From contig NZ_CANLNB010000006.1 in assembly GCF_947492455.1 (NCBI RefSeq), forward strand, positions 94,456 to 158,455: 64,000 nt of DNA. Direction: 5' to 3'. Position numbers and translations under genes: made by a program. This document shows, in pieces, positions 27,190 to 37,583 of the stretch. The number at the start of each line of letters is the position of its first letter. The first letter of the stretch is position 1. This stretch comes from an uncultured Aliiroseovarius sp. (GTDB taxonomy: Bacteria; Pseudomonadota; Alphaproteobacteria; Rhodobacterales; Rhodobacteraceae). The notes below the pieces were generated by a model, which saw only the letters and a list, made by a program, of their open reading frames with translations, had not been told where the DNA came from and did no database searches.

Positions 27190-28215
27190 ATGCGGATTGC
27201 GACCTATAACGTTGAATGGTTCGACAACCTGTTCGACGACGAGGGCGTTCCGATCGTGGACAATGGCTGGTCCGGCCGACAAGACGTCACCCGCGCCGCC
27301 CAGTGGAATGCTGTGGGCAAGGTATTTCAGGCCTTGGATGCCGATGCCGTGATGATCATCGAAGCACCGGACCAAAGCCGCAGACGCGATACCGTTCCCG
27401 CGCTTGAAACCTTCGCCGAGCTCTTTGGGTTGCGCGCACGCAAGGCGATGATCGGTTTCGCCAATGACACGCAGCAGGAAATCGCGCTGTTGTATGATCC
27501 CCGAGTAATCAGTGCACGCCATGACCCACTGGGGGCTGAGAATGTGGATGACGCATATGCTGCGCCCCGGTTCGACAGCAGTTTCGAGCTGGATCTGGAC
27601 ACCGATGCCACGCCCGAGGTCGTCGTGTTCTCGAAACCCCCGCTTGAGGTCGCACTGACCCACCGTGAAAGCGGCAAAGAGCTTCGATTGATCGGTGTGC
27701 ATGCCAAGTCGAAAGCCCCCCATGGGGCGCGTGGCGCGGCCGAGGTCATGCGTGTTGCGATCGAAAACCGCCGCAAGCAGATGGCGCAGTGTATCTGGAT
27801 CCGAAAACGCGTGGATGAACATCTTGGCGTTGGCGAGCCACTGATCGTCTTGGGCGATTTCAACGACGGTCCGGGGCTGGATGAATACGAGAAGCTGTTC
27901 GGCCGTTCGGGGGTCGAGGTTGTGCTGGGGGAAAACGGTGCCACCTGCATGTATGACCCCCATGCCCGCATGGCTTTGCTACAACGCACGGGCGCACGCC
28001 CGACGACATCGCGGTTCTATATCGCGAAGGAAAAGCGGTATCTGCAGGCGCTTCTGGACTATATCATGGTGTCCCCGGACCTGTTGGCGACCAAACCCAA
28101 CTGGCGCATTTGGCACCCGTTTGATGACTCGCTTTGCTATCAGGATAAGGCCCTGCGCGAGGCGCTGTTGACGGCCTCAGACCACTTCCCGGTGTCGATT
28201 GATCTAAGGCTGTGA
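27190..28215 (+). CDS. Endonuclease/exonuclease/phosphatase family protein
   Basis: A 341-residue EEP-fold phosphoesterase: MRIATYNVEWFDNLF at the start, the metal/catalytic residues in MIIEAPDQ, the LIGVHAKSKAP strand, LGDFNDGPG and ending in the catalytic SDHFPVSIDL. Members cut DNA, sphingomyelin or inositol phosphates; the substrate here is not clear. No signal peptide. A second EEP protein of different length is at 41565-42671. Confidence 0.85.
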   Translation: MRIATYNVEWFDNLFDDEGVPIVDNGWSGRQDVTRAAQWNAVGKVFQALDADAVMIIEAPDQSRRRDTVPALETFAELFGLRARKAMIGFANDTQQEIALLYDPRVISARHDPLGAENVDDAYAAPRFDSSFELDLDTDATPEVVVFSKPPLEVALTHRESGKELRLIGVHAKSKAPHGARGAAEVMRVAIENRRKQMAQCIWIRKRVDEHLGVGEPLIVLGDFNDGPGLDEYEKLFGRSGVEVVLGENGATCMYDPHARMALLQRTGARPTTSRFYIAKEKRYLQALLDYIMVSPDLLATKPNWRIWHPFDDSLCYQDKALREALLTASDHFPVSIDLRL

Positions 28216-28242
28216 TCTTCAATTTTGGAGAGGACCGCCTAC

Positions 28243-28575
28243 ATGTGTCTTATGAAACAGATTGCGACATCCACCGCCCTTGCCGTGCTTCTGGCGACCA
28301 CGCCTGCCTTTGCGCAGGACGACACGCCGCCGGATAATCCCGAGCTTTCCGAAGGGGCCGAGCTGTTGAATCGGGGTTTTCAGCTTCTACTGGAAGGGCT
28401 TGCCAACGAATTGGAGCCGATGGCGGACGAATGGGCCGAAGGTTGGGCCGATCTGGTCGAGAAATTCGGCGACATGCAGGTCTATCACCCGCCGGAAGTG
28501 CTGCCCAATGGCGACATCATCATCCGCCGTCGCACCCCACTGGATCCGCCCGCGCCGGGTGAAACTGATATCTAA
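28243..28575 (+). CDS. Small secreted protein of unknown function
   Basis: A 110-residue protein with a Sec signal (MKQIATSTALAVLLATTPAFAQ from its second Met, cleavage after AFA). The mature part is acidic with a helical ELLNRGFQLLLEGLANELE stretch and a conserved-looking end VYHPPEVLPNGDIIIRRR. The start at 28243 has GGAGAGG upstream; the Met at 28252 is the alternative. Similar short proteins occur in other Rhodobacteraceae, but no function is known to me. Its stop overlaps the convergent ppx stop by four bases. Confidence 0.65.
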   Translation: MCLMKQIATSTALAVLLATTPAFAQDDTPPDNPELSEGAELLNRGFQLLLEGLANELEPMADEWAEGWADLVEKFGDMQVYHPPEVLPNGDIIIRRRTPLDPPAPGETDI

Positions 28576-30116
28576 CCGCGCTTCTTTTTAACAATGGGCG
28601 TGGCCCCTAGCGCGTCGGCCAGCGTCTGGAACCGTGCCTCGGCCACTTCCCCAAACAACCCATCGGCCTCTTTGCGCAGGATCAGCACCAGCTCGCGTTT
28701 CTTCGGGAACCAGCGCAATTCGGCCAGACGCGTCGGATCCTCGACAGAAAACATGGCCCCGAACCGCATCGCCTTGCCCAGCACCTCGGCCCGATCCAGC
28801 ATCTTGTGGGACAGGATGTCAAACAGTGGTGCGAAATGTGACCCCTCGCGGCTATTCTTATAGCGATGCAGTAGCGCTAGCCCCAGGAACACACGTTGTT
28901 CATGCGTCAGCCCGCCCAAGTTGGCGCGGGTGGCGTTGTCGAAACAAACTTCGTGCCGGTAATCCGGGTGCGCGCGCCAGCTGACGTCATGCAGCAGGCA
29001 AGCGGCGCGGATGATGCGCAGGTCTTCGTGCTTCAGCGACTTGTAGAGCGGCGTCAGGAAGCGAAACAGCGCCTTGCCGAAGCCCGGATTGCGCGCGTCC
29101 TTCTTTTCCGCGTGATAGCAGGCCTCGATCAGCGGATCGCGTTTTCGCAGGCGGTCGGGCATCTGTTCAAAGAGCAGCCCCTCGCGGATCCCGTAAGAGC
29201 TAATCGCGATCTCTTTCGGGCGGAACACATGCATCAGGCGTTTCAGAACCTGTGCTGCAATCGGCACAAGCGCCATACGGGCCGAGGATGTGCCGGTGCG
29301 TTGGCGCACCTCGTCCAGATCGACCTCGTTGATCCACTTTAAGGTCTTGGACAGCGACTTCGGGGTCATCCGGTATTCGTGCAGAACGGTCAGCGGATAG
29401 CCGCGGCGCTCCATGTCCAGACGAGCGATAGCACGCCACGATCCACCCACAAGGAACAGGCGCTTGTGATCGGTGCCCATTTCGTCGGCGAGTTCGTCCA
29501 CGACGCGCGCGATCTCGGCCTTTAAGCCCTTTTTGCCGCCGGGCACACCCGCCAGCTTCAGCGGTCCAAGGGGCGAGGTCACACGCTTGCCGACCTCTCC
29601 GTCCCGGATATCGGCCAGTTCCAAAGACGAGCCGCCGATGTCGCACATCAGGCCTTGGGCGTCCGGCCAGCCAAGCAACACGCCTTGCGCAGACAGGCGG
29701 GCCTCTTCTTCGCCGTCGATGACGTAAAGCTCTAACCCAGTTTCGCGCAACACCTGCGCGCGGAAGTCTGGGCCGTCGGTCGCGTCGCGCACGGCGGCGG
29801 TGGCCACAGCCGAGAGCGGCCCAAGGTTCATGCCGTCCGCCAAGCGTTGGAAGCGTTTGATCGCGGACAGGGCACGTTCACGACCTTCCGGGTGCAGATG
29901 GCCGGTCTCAGAAATGCCGCGGCCCAAACCACAGAGGATCTTTTCGTTGAAGAAATAGGCGGGCGAGCGGGCCGCGCCGTCAAACACCACCAAACGGACC
30001 GAGTTCGATCCCACATCCACCACACCAACGCGGCTCAGCCTGCGGGCCGAGGGGTCATCAAACAGTGGTCGTCCAAACGGGCCCCAATCGTCCCCGGTAT
30101 CGCCACGTCCGTCCAT
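28572..30116 (-). CDS. ppx: Exopolyphosphatase (Ppx/GppA family)
   Basis: A 514-residue protein of the ASKHA ATPase fold. The phosphate-1 motif VGVVDVGSNSVRLVVFDG and the phosphate-2 motif CDIGGSSLELADI are clear, with the C-terminal HD-like helical part including HDVSWRAHPDYRH. It removes phosphate from the ends of polyphosphate, or acts on pppGpp. The ATG at 30116 is taken because GGGGGATT lies before it. It follows ppk on the same strand with a 50-base gap, so synthesis and breakdown of polyphosphate are encoded together. Confidence 0.93.
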   Translation of the reverse strand: MDGRGDTGDDWGPFGRPLFDDPSARRLSRVGVVDVGSNSVRLVVFDGAARSPAYFFNEKILCGLGRGISETGHLHPEGRERALSAIKRFQRLADGMNLGPLSAVATAAVRDATDGPDFRAQVLRETGLELYVIDGEEEARLSAQGVLLGWPDAQGLMCDIGGSSLELADIRDGEVGKRVTSPLGPLKLAGVPGGKKGLKAEIARVVDELADEMGTDHKRLFLVGGSWRAIARLDMERRGYPLTVLHEYRMTPKSLSKTLKWINEVDLDEVRQRTGTSSARMALVPIAAQVLKRLMHVFRPKEIAISSYGIREGLLFEQMPDRLRKRDPLIEACYHAEKKDARNPGFGKALFRFLTPLYKSLKHEDLRIIRAACLLHDVSWRAHPDYRHEVCFDNATRANLGGLTHEQRVFLGLALLHRYKNSREGSHFAPLFDILSHKMLDRAEVLGKAMRFGAMFSVEDPTRLAELRWFPKKRELVLILRKEADGLFGEVAEARFQTLADALGATPIVKKKRG

Positions 30117-30166
30117 AGAATCCCCCCGTGTCAGTGAGTGTACTTTAACGGCGCGTCCGACATTAC

Positions 30167-32365
30167 TCAATCTTGTGAGTGCGTTAGTTCCGGAACATCC
30201 GACGCCCCGGCAGAGCCGCGGCCCGATAGGGACGGGTTTTCCATAAAGAAGCGGTGGCAGTTGAACGGATGCTCGATCGCATCAAGGTCTGCGCGGGTGA
30301 ACTTGCCATCCGGCCCCATTACCCAGCTTTGCGCCACATCGGCCAAGTTGGCCGCCATGATCTGGCTGACGATCTGGGCTTTCACGGTGGCGTTCTTGAT
30401 TTCGACGAGAGTTTCGACGCGGCGGTTGAGGTTGCGGCCCATCCAATCGGCTGACGACATGTAAACGCGCGCCTTTTTCGACGGCAGGCCATGCCCGTTG
30501 CCGAAGCAGACGATGCGCGAATGTTCAAGGAAACGGCCGACGATGGATTTTACACGGATGTTCTCGGACAGGCCTTTGATGCCCGGACGCAGCCCACAGA
30601 TGCCACGTACCACTAGGCTGATCTTCACACCCGCTTGCGACGCTTCATAAAGCGCGTCAATCACATCCGGTTCGACCAGCGAGTTCATCTTGGCCCAAAT
30701 CTGTGCAGGTTTGCCCGCCTTGGCATATTCGGCTTCTTCGTTGATCCGTTTGATCAGCGTCGACTTCAGATCCAATGGCGAAATAGAGAGGTTTTCGAGG
30801 CTTTGCGGCTCGGCGTAACCGGACAGATAGTTGAAGACCCGCGTGGCGTCGCGCCCCAGTGCTGTGTCACAGGTGAACAGGCTGAGGTCAGTGTAAATCC
30901 GTGCCGTAATAGGGTGATAGTTGCCGGTGCCATAGTGGGTATAGGTGACCAGCTCGTCCCCTTCACGACGCACCACGGTCGAGATCTTGGCGTGGGTTTT
31001 GTAGTTGATGAAACCATAGGTCACATGCGCGCCAGCACGTTCCAACCGGCGCGACTGGCGGATGTTGGCAGCCTCGTCAAAGCGGGCTTTCAGCTCGACC
31101 AGGGCGGTGACGGATTTGCCATCCTCGGCAGCCTCGCACAGCGCTTTCACGATCGGGCTGTCATGGGACGTGCGATAAAGCGTCTGCTTGATCGCCACCA
31201 CGTTGGGGTCACGTGCGGCCTGATGCAGGAAGCGGACCACCATGTCGAAGGTTTCGTACGGGTGGTGCAGCAGCATGTCCTTTTGGCGGATCGCGGCAAA
31301 CATGTCGCCTTCGTGATCCTGCACACGCTCGGGGACGCGAGGTGTGAAGCTGGGCCACAGCAGGTCGGGGCGTTCTTTCAGGACCAGCTCGCCCAGATCG
31401 GCCATACCGATCATGCCGTTCGCCTCGACAATCTCTTTGCTTGAAATGCGCAGCTCGCGTTTGATCATGGACAGAAGGGCCGAGGGGGCGCCGGCAGTGA
31501 TTTTCAGGCGGACAACTTCGCCCCGGCGGCGGCGCTTCAGGGCGGTTTCGAACTCGCGGACCAGATCTTCGGCTTCGTCTTCGACTTCCAGATCGCTATC
31601 GCGCAGGATGCGGAAAGCGCAGTGGCCTTTTTCGACATAGCCGGGGAAGAGCTGGCCCAGATGTTCCAGCAGCAGGTCTTCCAGCGGCAGGAAGCGGTAC
31701 TGGCCGTCGTCGGCAGGCAGGGCGACGAAGCGGTCGATCTGGTGCGGGATCGGCAGCAGTGCTTTCAGCTTCTGTTTGTCCTTGGTGCGCTCCAGCTGCA
31801 GCGCCAGCGAGAAGCCCGTGTTCGGGATGAACGGGAACGGGTGGGCCGGGTCAATGGCCAGCGGGGACAGAACGGGGAACACCTGCGTCAGGAAGACGTG
31901 ATCCAAATGGGCGCGGTCCGCATCGGTCAGATCTTCGCGGCGGGCGATGATGATGCCTTCGTCGCGCATTTCGCCTGACAGAATTTCAAACACCGATTGT
32001 TGACGCGCCATCAGCGCACGGGCGTCGTCATTGATCAGTTCCAATTGTTCTGTCGGGGAAAGGCCGTCGGCGGCGGGGGTCGTTACACCCTCGCGGACCA
32101 ACTCGCGCAGACCGGCGACGCGCACGGTATAAAACTCATCCAAATTGGTTGCCGAAATCGACAGGAACCGCAGCCGTTCCAGCAGGGGGACGCGGGTGTT
32201 TTCGGCCTCTTCCAGCACACGCCAGTTGAACCCCAGCCAGCTGAGTTCGCGGTTGAAGAACCGCTTGGAGTCGGCGAACTCCTCGGCGGGCAAGGCGGTT
32301 GCGGGCGGGAAATCAGCCGACAGGAAATCGACAAGCGGAAGCTGGGGCGTTTTGGACGTATTCAT
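30167..32365 (-). CDS. ppk: Polyphosphate kinase 1
   Basis: A 732-residue PPK1 that makes polyphosphate from ATP. N-terminal domain: [20 protein letters not shown] and [20 protein letters not shown]. The catalytic phospho-His lies in NYKTHAKI (His458), and the second His in [13 protein letters not shown], followed by the Ser/Asp-rich [17 protein letters not shown]. Length and motif order are normal. Part of the AI-2E transporter-hdaA-ppk-ppx group common in Rhodobacteraceae. Confidence 0.96.
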   Translation of the reverse strand: MNTSKTPQLPLVDFLSADFPPATALPAEEFADSKRFFNRELSWLGFNWRVLEEAENTRVPLLERLRFLSISATNLDEFYTVRVAGLRELVREGVTTPAADGLSPTEQLELINDDARALMARQQSVFEILSGEMRDEGIIIARREDLTDADRAHLDHVFLTQVFPVLSPLAIDPAHPFPFIPNTGFSLALQLERTKDKQKLKALLPIPHQIDRFVALPADDGQYRFLPLEDLLLEHLGQLFPGYVEKGHCAFRILRDSDLEVEDEAEDLVREFETALKRRRRGEVVRLKITAGAPSALLSMIKRELRISSKEIVEANGMIGMADLGELVLKERPDLLWPSFTPRVPERVQDHEGDMFAAIRQKDMLLHHPYETFDMVVRFLHQAARDPNVVAIKQTLYRTSHDSPIVKALCEAAEDGKSVTALVELKARFDEAANIRQSRRLERAGAHVTYGFINYKTHAKISTVVRREGDELVTYTHYGTGNYHPITARIYTDLSLFTCDTALGRDATRVFNYLSGYAEPQSLENLSISPLDLKSTLIKRINEEAEYAKAGKPAQIWAKMNSLVEPDVIDALYEASQAGVKISLVVRGICGLRPGIKGLSENIRVKSIVGRFLEHSRIVCFGNGHGLPSKKARVYMSSADWMGRNLNRRVETLVEIKNATVKAQIVSQIMAANLADVAQSWVMGPDGKFTRADLDAIEHPFNCHRFFMENPSLSGRGSAGASDVPELTHSQD

Positions 32366-32406
32366 AACGGCACTCTATCGCGTGAAAGTGTGACGGGAAG
32401 GTGACG

Positions 32407-33090
32407 TTATGCCTCGTTTTCTGGGTCTTTGTCCAGCACGCGTGATGCCAACGCACGCGTCAAGGCGCGCCCTTCTGACAGTGCCGCCTGATCCAGAACC
32501 GAGACCAGGCGCGCAGCTTCGGCTAGCGAGCGCTCCATGCGCGGCAAAAGATAGTCGATCAGGTTGGCCGGCACGGTGATCTGGCGGTCATGGAACAGTT
32601 TGACAAGAACAGCCGACAGCAGCATGTCATCCGGCGGGTCGAGACGGGCCAGCGTGGTGCCCTCCATCCGGCTGCGCAGATCTGGTAGGGTCAAGCCCCA
32701 GCGGGACGGGGCAGTGCGGGCAGTGACCAGCAACGCACCGCCTTCGGCGAGAACAAGGTTGTGCAAATGGAATAGCGCGTTTTCGGCATCGGCATTGCCT
32801 GAGATCTGATCGGCGTCCTCAAGAGCGACCGAGTGGCCTGCCAGTTCCTCGATCTGGATCTGGGGCAGGGCGCTGGCGTGCAGGATCTGCGCGCCGGACA
32901 AGCCAGCCCAGACGTGGGTTAGATGGGTCTTCCCAGTGCCAGCCTCGCCCGCCAAAACCAGCTTGCGATTGGGCCAGTTCTGCCAGCTTTCGATCGTCGC
33001 CATCGCGTTGGCGTTCGAGGGCGTGACAAGAAAATCATCTAGCCCCTGCGCGGGGCGCGCGGGCAGGTCAAAGGTCAGTTGTTCGGGCAT
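32407..33090 (-). CDS. hdaA: DnaA regulatory protein HdaA
   Basis: A 227-residue DnaA/AAA+-like protein without the DnaA DNA-binding domain. Walker A GEAGTGKTH starts at residue 48; VALEDADQI fills the Walker B position, and the sensor-like LDPPDDMLLSAVLVKLFHDR follows. MPEQLTFDLP at the very start is a likely clamp-binding motif (QLTFDL fits the beta-clamp QLxLF type), as in Hda. HdaA with the sliding clamp stimulates DnaA-ATP hydrolysis and restrains replication initiation. It overlaps the upstream transporter gene by one base. Confidence 0.88.
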   Translation of the reverse strand: MPEQLTFDLPARPAQGLDDFLVTPSNANAMATIESWQNWPNRKLVLAGEAGTGKTHLTHVWAGLSGAQILHASALPQIQIEELAGHSVALEDADQISGNADAENALFHLHNLVLAEGGALLVTARTAPSRWGLTLPDLRSRMEGTTLARLDPPDDMLLSAVLVKLFHDRQITVPANLIDYLLPRMERSLAEAARLVSVLDQAALSEGRALTRALASRVLDKDPENEA

Positions 33091-34178
33091 TACTCGGCTA
33101 TGTCCTCGTCCAGCGCGGCTTGCTGTCCAGTAAGACCCTGATACAGCCGGCCAGTCTGATACTTCACGATGAAGAAACGGGCAACCACACCGATTGAGGC
33201 GGCAACGGGGACCGCGACCAGCATCCCGACGAAGCCGAAAAGCGAACCAAAGACCGACAGTGCGAACATCAGCCAGACCGGATGCAGCCCGACAGAACTG
33301 CCCACCAGTTTCGGGGTCAGGATGTTGCCCTCAAAGAACTGGCCCAGCATGAAGATCACGGCAACGGCGCCAAGGCTCCACCATTCGCCCCAGAACTGGA
33401 ACAGGCCCAGCCCGATGGCCAAGGCACCGCCGACCAGCGCGCCGACATAGGGGATGAAGGTGATCAGGCCCGCGATGAAGCCAACCACAAGACCAAAGTT
33501 CAGGCCAACCAGCATCAGGGCCACCGCATAGTACGTGCCCAGCACGATACAGACCGAGCCTTGCCCACGAATGAAGCTTGCAAGCGTACGGTCGATGTCG
33601 CTGGCAATTTGGCGAATGGCAGGGCGGTGATCCAACGGCAGGAAGCTGTCGACCTTTTCGACCATACGGTCCCAGTCCAGCAGCATGTAGAAGGCGACGA
33701 CGGGCGTGACGACCAGAAGGATCACGACGTTGATGACACTCATCGCCGAGGACAACAGTGTGCCCACCAGCTCGCCGCCGCGTTCCTGAATTTTCTGGCC
33801 CAGACTTTCCAGCGATTGCCGGATGGTCGAGGTCTCGTCCATCAGCGAGGGGAAGCGCTCGGTCAGGAAGGCCTGCAATTCGCGCAGCAGGTCAGGGGCA
33901 GAGTTCGCCAGCGCAATGGCCTGCGACACAAGCGTTGGTATCACCAGAAGGAAGCCAAGAATTACCACCATCACCGCAAGAAGCGAGATCACGACCGTCG
34001 CCAGCACGCGCGACATGCCTGCCTTTTCCAGCCGGTCGGCAACCGGGTCCAGGAAATAGGCAATCGCGCCGCCCAAAATGAAGGGCATGATCACATCGCC
34101 CAGAAACCACAGGGCAAGAGCGAAAAGGGCTATGACAATCGACCAGTATTTGGCCTGTGTCTGAACGGGAAGCGGCAT
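33090..34178 (-). CDS. AI-2E (PerM/YdiK) family transporter
   Basis: A 362-residue membrane protein with about eight hydrophobic segments, including LGGAIAYFLDPVADRLEKAG near the start and FIAGLITFIPYVGALVGGAL near residue 245, the family's signature part. Family members include TqsA and sodium-proton antiporters, so substrate is unsettled. GGAG eight bases before the ATG at 34178 supports this start. Its stop overlaps the hdaA start (TAATG). Confidence 0.88.
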   Translation of the reverse strand: MPLPVQTQAKYWSIVIALFALALWFLGDVIMPFILGGAIAYFLDPVADRLEKAGMSRVLATVVISLLAVMVVILGFLLVIPTLVSQAIALANSAPDLLRELQAFLTERFPSLMDETSTIRQSLESLGQKIQERGGELVGTLLSSAMSVINVVILLVVTPVVAFYMLLDWDRMVEKVDSFLPLDHRPAIRQIASDIDRTLASFIRGQGSVCIVLGTYYAVALMLVGLNFGLVVGFIAGLITFIPYVGALVGGALAIGLGLFQFWGEWWSLGAVAVIFMLGQFFEGNILTPKLVGSSVGLHPVWLMFALSVFGSLFGFVGMLVAVPVAASIGVVARFFIVKYQTGRLYQGLTGQQAALDEDIAE

Positions 34179-34355
34179 ACGGGCTCCGGTAAATGAACTT
34201 AACTCTATGTCGCCCAAGCCAACGCGGTTTTCAAGGGGAGGGCGAAATAAGGGCGCAGCTGCTATCGGCGGGATATTGCACGTGTTTTTGGTTTCAGCTT
34301 GCGTTTCACCAGAACGTTGGGGTCAATGTGGCTATTCGACCCGAAAGGATAGTCC

Positions 34356-34547
34356 ATGAGAAAGACAGCATTTGCCGCCCTTGCTATGTCCCTGCTGCTT
34401 GCCGCCTGCGGTGGGCATCAGTACGAGCGGAAAGAGCCCGGTGTGATCATTTCGGGCGAGGCAGGAGTTGGAGTCGTCTACAATGGTGGCGAGGTCAGCC
34501 CGCATACCTCGACCAAGCTGACCATCAGTATGGGGGGATCTATCTGA
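34356..34547 (+). CDS. Very small lipoprotein
   Basis: A 63-residue lipoprotein: MRKTAFAALAMSLLLAACGG with the lipid Cys at residue 18. The mature 45 residues contain GVIISGEAGVGVVYNGG and look like one beta-rich repeat. A good AAAGGAT site precedes the ATG. It is convergent with the FAD oxidoreductase, whose stop is the next base. Function unknown. Confidence 0.7.
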   Translation: MRKTAFAALAMSLLLAACGGHQYERKEPGVIISGEAGVGVVYNGGEVSPHTSTKLTISMGGSI

Positions 34548-35912
34548 TCAGTGAATGCGCACGCCTTGTCGGGTCAGCTCGGCCTGAACGGCAGTGATAT
34601 CCACCCGATCCAGAGCGACATCTGACTTGATCGACAGGGCCGCGGCGATACCCGCGCCCTGTCCGGCGACGGCGCAGCAGGCCATGTTGCGGGTGGCGGC
34701 GTGGGCGATCTTGTCGCCACCAATGGCGCGGCCTGTCACCAAAAGCCCCTCGACCCCTTTTGGCAGCATGGCGCGGTAGGGGATCTGCATGTAGCGCCCC
34801 GTGGTGGGCAGGATCAGCACGCCGTAGCCGTCGATGAATTCCGGATAGATGCCGATCGTATCCTCAAACCGGCCCTGAGCGCGGGCGTCGGCCTCGGTCA
34901 TGTTATAAACCGCGTCGATTTTACGTGTGTCACGAATGCCGATGGTCATGCCGAAGTTGCGCAGCCGCGCACCTTCGCAACCCGGCGTATAGGCCCGCAG
35001 CGCGTCAATGGCGAGCATCGCCTGCTTGCGCCCCTCGATCTCGCCTTTGGTCATGCTGTCGGGATCTGTTCCGTCAATCCCCGCCAGATGGACGAGGTTC
35101 ATATAGGTCATCTCGCCGCTGTCATGCACCGCGCCCCATGTGCCGCCGATCGTGTTCAGATGCGGCGGGATCAGACCGTCGCGGATTGCGGCCTCGAACG
35201 GTTTACCAAGGAAGGGCGAGAACATCGCGTCCTCTTTCCCGTCGGTTTCCACCTGCCATTCGCCCGAGGACCAGTCGGCATAGGTCTGCGGATCGGCGCG
35301 CACGCCCTCCATGAAACGTTGCTTGTCGACGCCTGCAATATGGAACATGACGGATGCCGCCTGCATCTCTTCTACCGGCGTCTTTACGGTCGGCGCACCC
35401 ACCATCTGCGCGATGTCCGCATCGCCCGTTGCGTCAATCACGCGTTTGGCCAAGATCGCCTCGCGCCCTGCTTTGCTTTCAACAATCACGCCTGTGATGG
35501 TGTTGCCGTCCACGATGGGGGCGACGAAAGTGCGGTGGAGCATGGGGTGGATGCCCGCCTCTTCCACCAGACGGTCCGCCACCAGCTTGAACCCTTCGCT
35601 GTCCAGTTCATAAGAGAGGGACTGGCTTTCGGGCACAGCGGCACCCATCTCTTTCGCGCGGTCTTCTAACTCGCGCCCGATGCCGCCTGCTTCGACGGTC
35701 TGCTCGTGCCGATACCACGCGAAGCCTTCGACCCCGACGGTGGTGATGTTGCCGCCAAAGCAACCAAAACGATCTAAGAGCGTTACCTCGACCCCGGCGC
35801 GCGCTGCTGCCAAGGCAGCCGCCAACCCACCGGGACCAGAGCCCACCACCAGCACATCAGTACGGTGGATGATCGGTGTGTGGCGTGCGGGTTCCAGAAT
35901 GGTGTCTGTCAT
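34548..35912 (-). CDS. FAD-dependent oxidoreductase
   Basis: A 454-residue flavoprotein of the FAD_oxidored (PF12831-like) type. The Rossmann motif is VLVVGSGPGGLAAALAAARAG (residues ~20-40) followed by GCFGGNITTVGVEGF. The C-terminal FAD contact is GLLVTGRAIGGDKIAHAATR. The ATG at 35912 has AGGAGG upstream; the same frame stays open far beyond, antisense to proS, but that is not coding. Related proteins oxidise or reduce diverse organic acids; the substrate is not shown. It is a single gene, divergent from proS. Confidence 0.87.
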   Translation of the reverse strand: MTDTILEPARHTPIIHRTDVLVVGSGPGGLAAALAAARAGVEVTLLDRFGCFGGNITTVGVEGFAWYRHEQTVEAGGIGRELEDRAKEMGAAVPESQSLSYELDSEGFKLVADRLVEEAGIHPMLHRTFVAPIVDGNTITGVIVESKAGREAILAKRVIDATGDADIAQMVGAPTVKTPVEEMQAASVMFHIAGVDKQRFMEGVRADPQTYADWSSGEWQVETDGKEDAMFSPFLGKPFEAAIRDGLIPPHLNTIGGTWGAVHDSGEMTYMNLVHLAGIDGTDPDSMTKGEIEGRKQAMLAIDALRAYTPGCEGARLRNFGMTIGIRDTRKIDAVYNMTEADARAQGRFEDTIGIYPEFIDGYGVLILPTTGRYMQIPYRAMLPKGVEGLLVTGRAIGGDKIAHAATRNMACCAVAGQGAGIAAALSIKSDVALDRVDITAVQAELTRQGVRIH

Positions 35913-36071
35913 GGGGCCTCCTGTGCGTCCCGCCACCCTGCCATTAGGGCGGTGGAATGCAATCCCTTTTGCGACCGCCACTGTCGGTATCCACCAAGTG
36001 ACATTGGACGATTGCCCCGGCCCGTCCAATGGCGTAGACCGCTTGGGACGAATGAATGAACAGAGGTCACT

Positions 36072-37424
36072 ATGCGCCTGTCCCGCTATTTCCTGCCCGT
36101 GTTGAAAGAAACCCCGGCAGACGCCCAGATTGTCAGCCACCGTTACATGCTGCGGGCCGGCATGATCAAACAGCAAGCCGCTGGTATTTACACCTGGCTG
36201 CCGCTGGGCTTCAAAGTCCTGCGTAAGATCGAAAACATCGTGCACGAGGAACAGATCCGCGCGGGTCACATTCCGATGCAAATGGCGACGATCCAGCCCG
36301 CCGACCTGTGGCGCGAAAGCGGACGCTATGACGATTACGGCGAAGAGATGCTGCGCATCGAGGACCGCCACGGCCGCGATATGCTCTATGGTCCGACCAA
36401 CGAAGAGGTCATCACCGACGTCTTCCGCTCGAACGTATCGAGCTATAAGGACCTGCCGCTGACCCTGTACCAAATCCAGTGGAAATTCCGCGACGAGATC
36501 CGCCCGCGCTTCGGCGTGATGCGTGGCCGCGAGTTCTACATGAAGGACGGCTATAACTTCGACCTGACCAAGGAAGACGCGCTGCACGCCTATAACCGCC
36601 ATCTGGTCAGCTACCTGCGCACCTACGAACGTATGGGCCTGCAAGCCATCCCGATGCGCGCCGATGGTGGCCCGATTGGCGGCGACTATACCCACGAGTT
36701 CCTGGTGCTGGCCGAAACCGGCGAGTCGGAAGTGTTCTATGACAGCGCCGTGACCGACCTGACCTTTGGCGACCGCGAGATCGACTATGACAGCGTGGAG
36801 CAGTGTCAGGGCGTGCTCGAGGAGTTCACCTCGAAATATGCGCGCACAGATGAAACCCACGACGAAGCGATCTTCAACGAGATCCCGGAAGATCGCCGCC
36901 GGATTGCCCGTGGCATCGAAGTCGGCCAGATCTTCTATTTCGGCACCAAGTATTCCGAGGCCATGGGCGCCAAGGTGATCGACAGTGAGCAAAAGCAGGT
37001 TCCGGTCCACATGGGTTCGCACGGGATTGGCGTCAGCCGTCTTCTGGGCGCGATCATCGAAGCCTCGCATGACGACAACGGCATCATTTGGCCCGAAGGC
37101 GTGACCCCCTTCCACTGTGGCATCGTGAACCTGAAGCAGGGTGACGAAGCTGCCGACGAGGCGTGCGAAGCGCTTTACAAGGCACTGACCAACGCGGGGC
37201 TTGAGCCGCTCTATGACGACCGCAAGGAACGCGCAGGCGGTAAGTTCGCCACCATGGACCTGATTGGTCTGCCGTGGCGTATCACAGTCGGTCCACGCGG
37301 GTTGAAGAACGGCGTGGTCGAAGTGACCAGCCGCCGCACCGGCGAAAGCGAAGAGATGACGCCGGAAGCGGCCATCGCCAAGATTATCGAGATCTACGAA
37401 CCGCACCGTGTGACCGGTCTGTAA
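36072..37424 (+). CDS. proS: Prolyl-tRNA synthetase (short alphaproteobacterial type)
   Basis: A 450-residue class II enzyme that charges tRNA-Pro. [20 protein letters not shown], motif 2 around [23 protein letters not shown], motif 3 in [13 protein letters not shown], then an anticodon-binding domain. It lacks the ~180-residue INS editing domain between motifs 2 and 3, as is usual in alphaproteobacteria, so it relies on a separate deacylase to remove Ala. The ATG follows AACAGAGGTCACT. A terminator follows. Confidence 0.97.
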   Translation: MRLSRYFLPVLKETPADAQIVSHRYMLRAGMIKQQAAGIYTWLPLGFKVLRKIENIVHEEQIRAGHIPMQMATIQPADLWRESGRYDDYGEEMLRIEDRHGRDMLYGPTNEEVITDVFRSNVSSYKDLPLTLYQIQWKFRDEIRPRFGVMRGREFYMKDGYNFDLTKEDALHAYNRHLVSYLRTYERMGLQAIPMRADGGPIGGDYTHEFLVLAETGESEVFYDSAVTDLTFGDREIDYDSVEQCQGVLEEFTSKYARTDETHDEAIFNEIPEDRRRIARGIEVGQIFYFGTKYSEAMGAKVIDSEQKQVPVHMGSHGIGVSRLLGAIIEASHDDNGIIWPEGVTPFHCGIVNLKQGDEAADEACEALYKALTNAGLEPLYDDRKERAGGKFATMDLIGLPWRITVGPRGLKNGVVEVTSRRTGESEEMTPEAAIAKIIEIYEPHRVTGL

Positions 37425-37443
37425 TTACAGCCTGTAAAACAAG

Positions 37444-37473
37444 AAAGCCCTCGGATCTCCGGGGGCTTTTTCT
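37444..37473 (+). terminator. Rho-independent terminator after proS
   Basis: AAAGCCCTCGG/CCGGGGGCTTT, an 11-bp stem with one T-G pair and an ATCT loop, followed by TTTCTTTT. Confidence 0.85.
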
Positions 37474-37583
37474 TTTGGGTCGCCTTGGGGCAGGGGGGAC
37501 CAACTTCCAAAACGGCCCCTTTGACGGGGGAAGCTACCCTGCGGTAGTGTTGGGAAAACACACCACAGAAGTGAGAGCAGACC

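Noticed and set aside
35913..37406. Minus-strand frame continuous with the FAD oxidoreductase, opposite proS
   Set aside because: It mirrors proS codons in antisense; the oxidoreductase has a clear AGGAGG and ATG at 35912.
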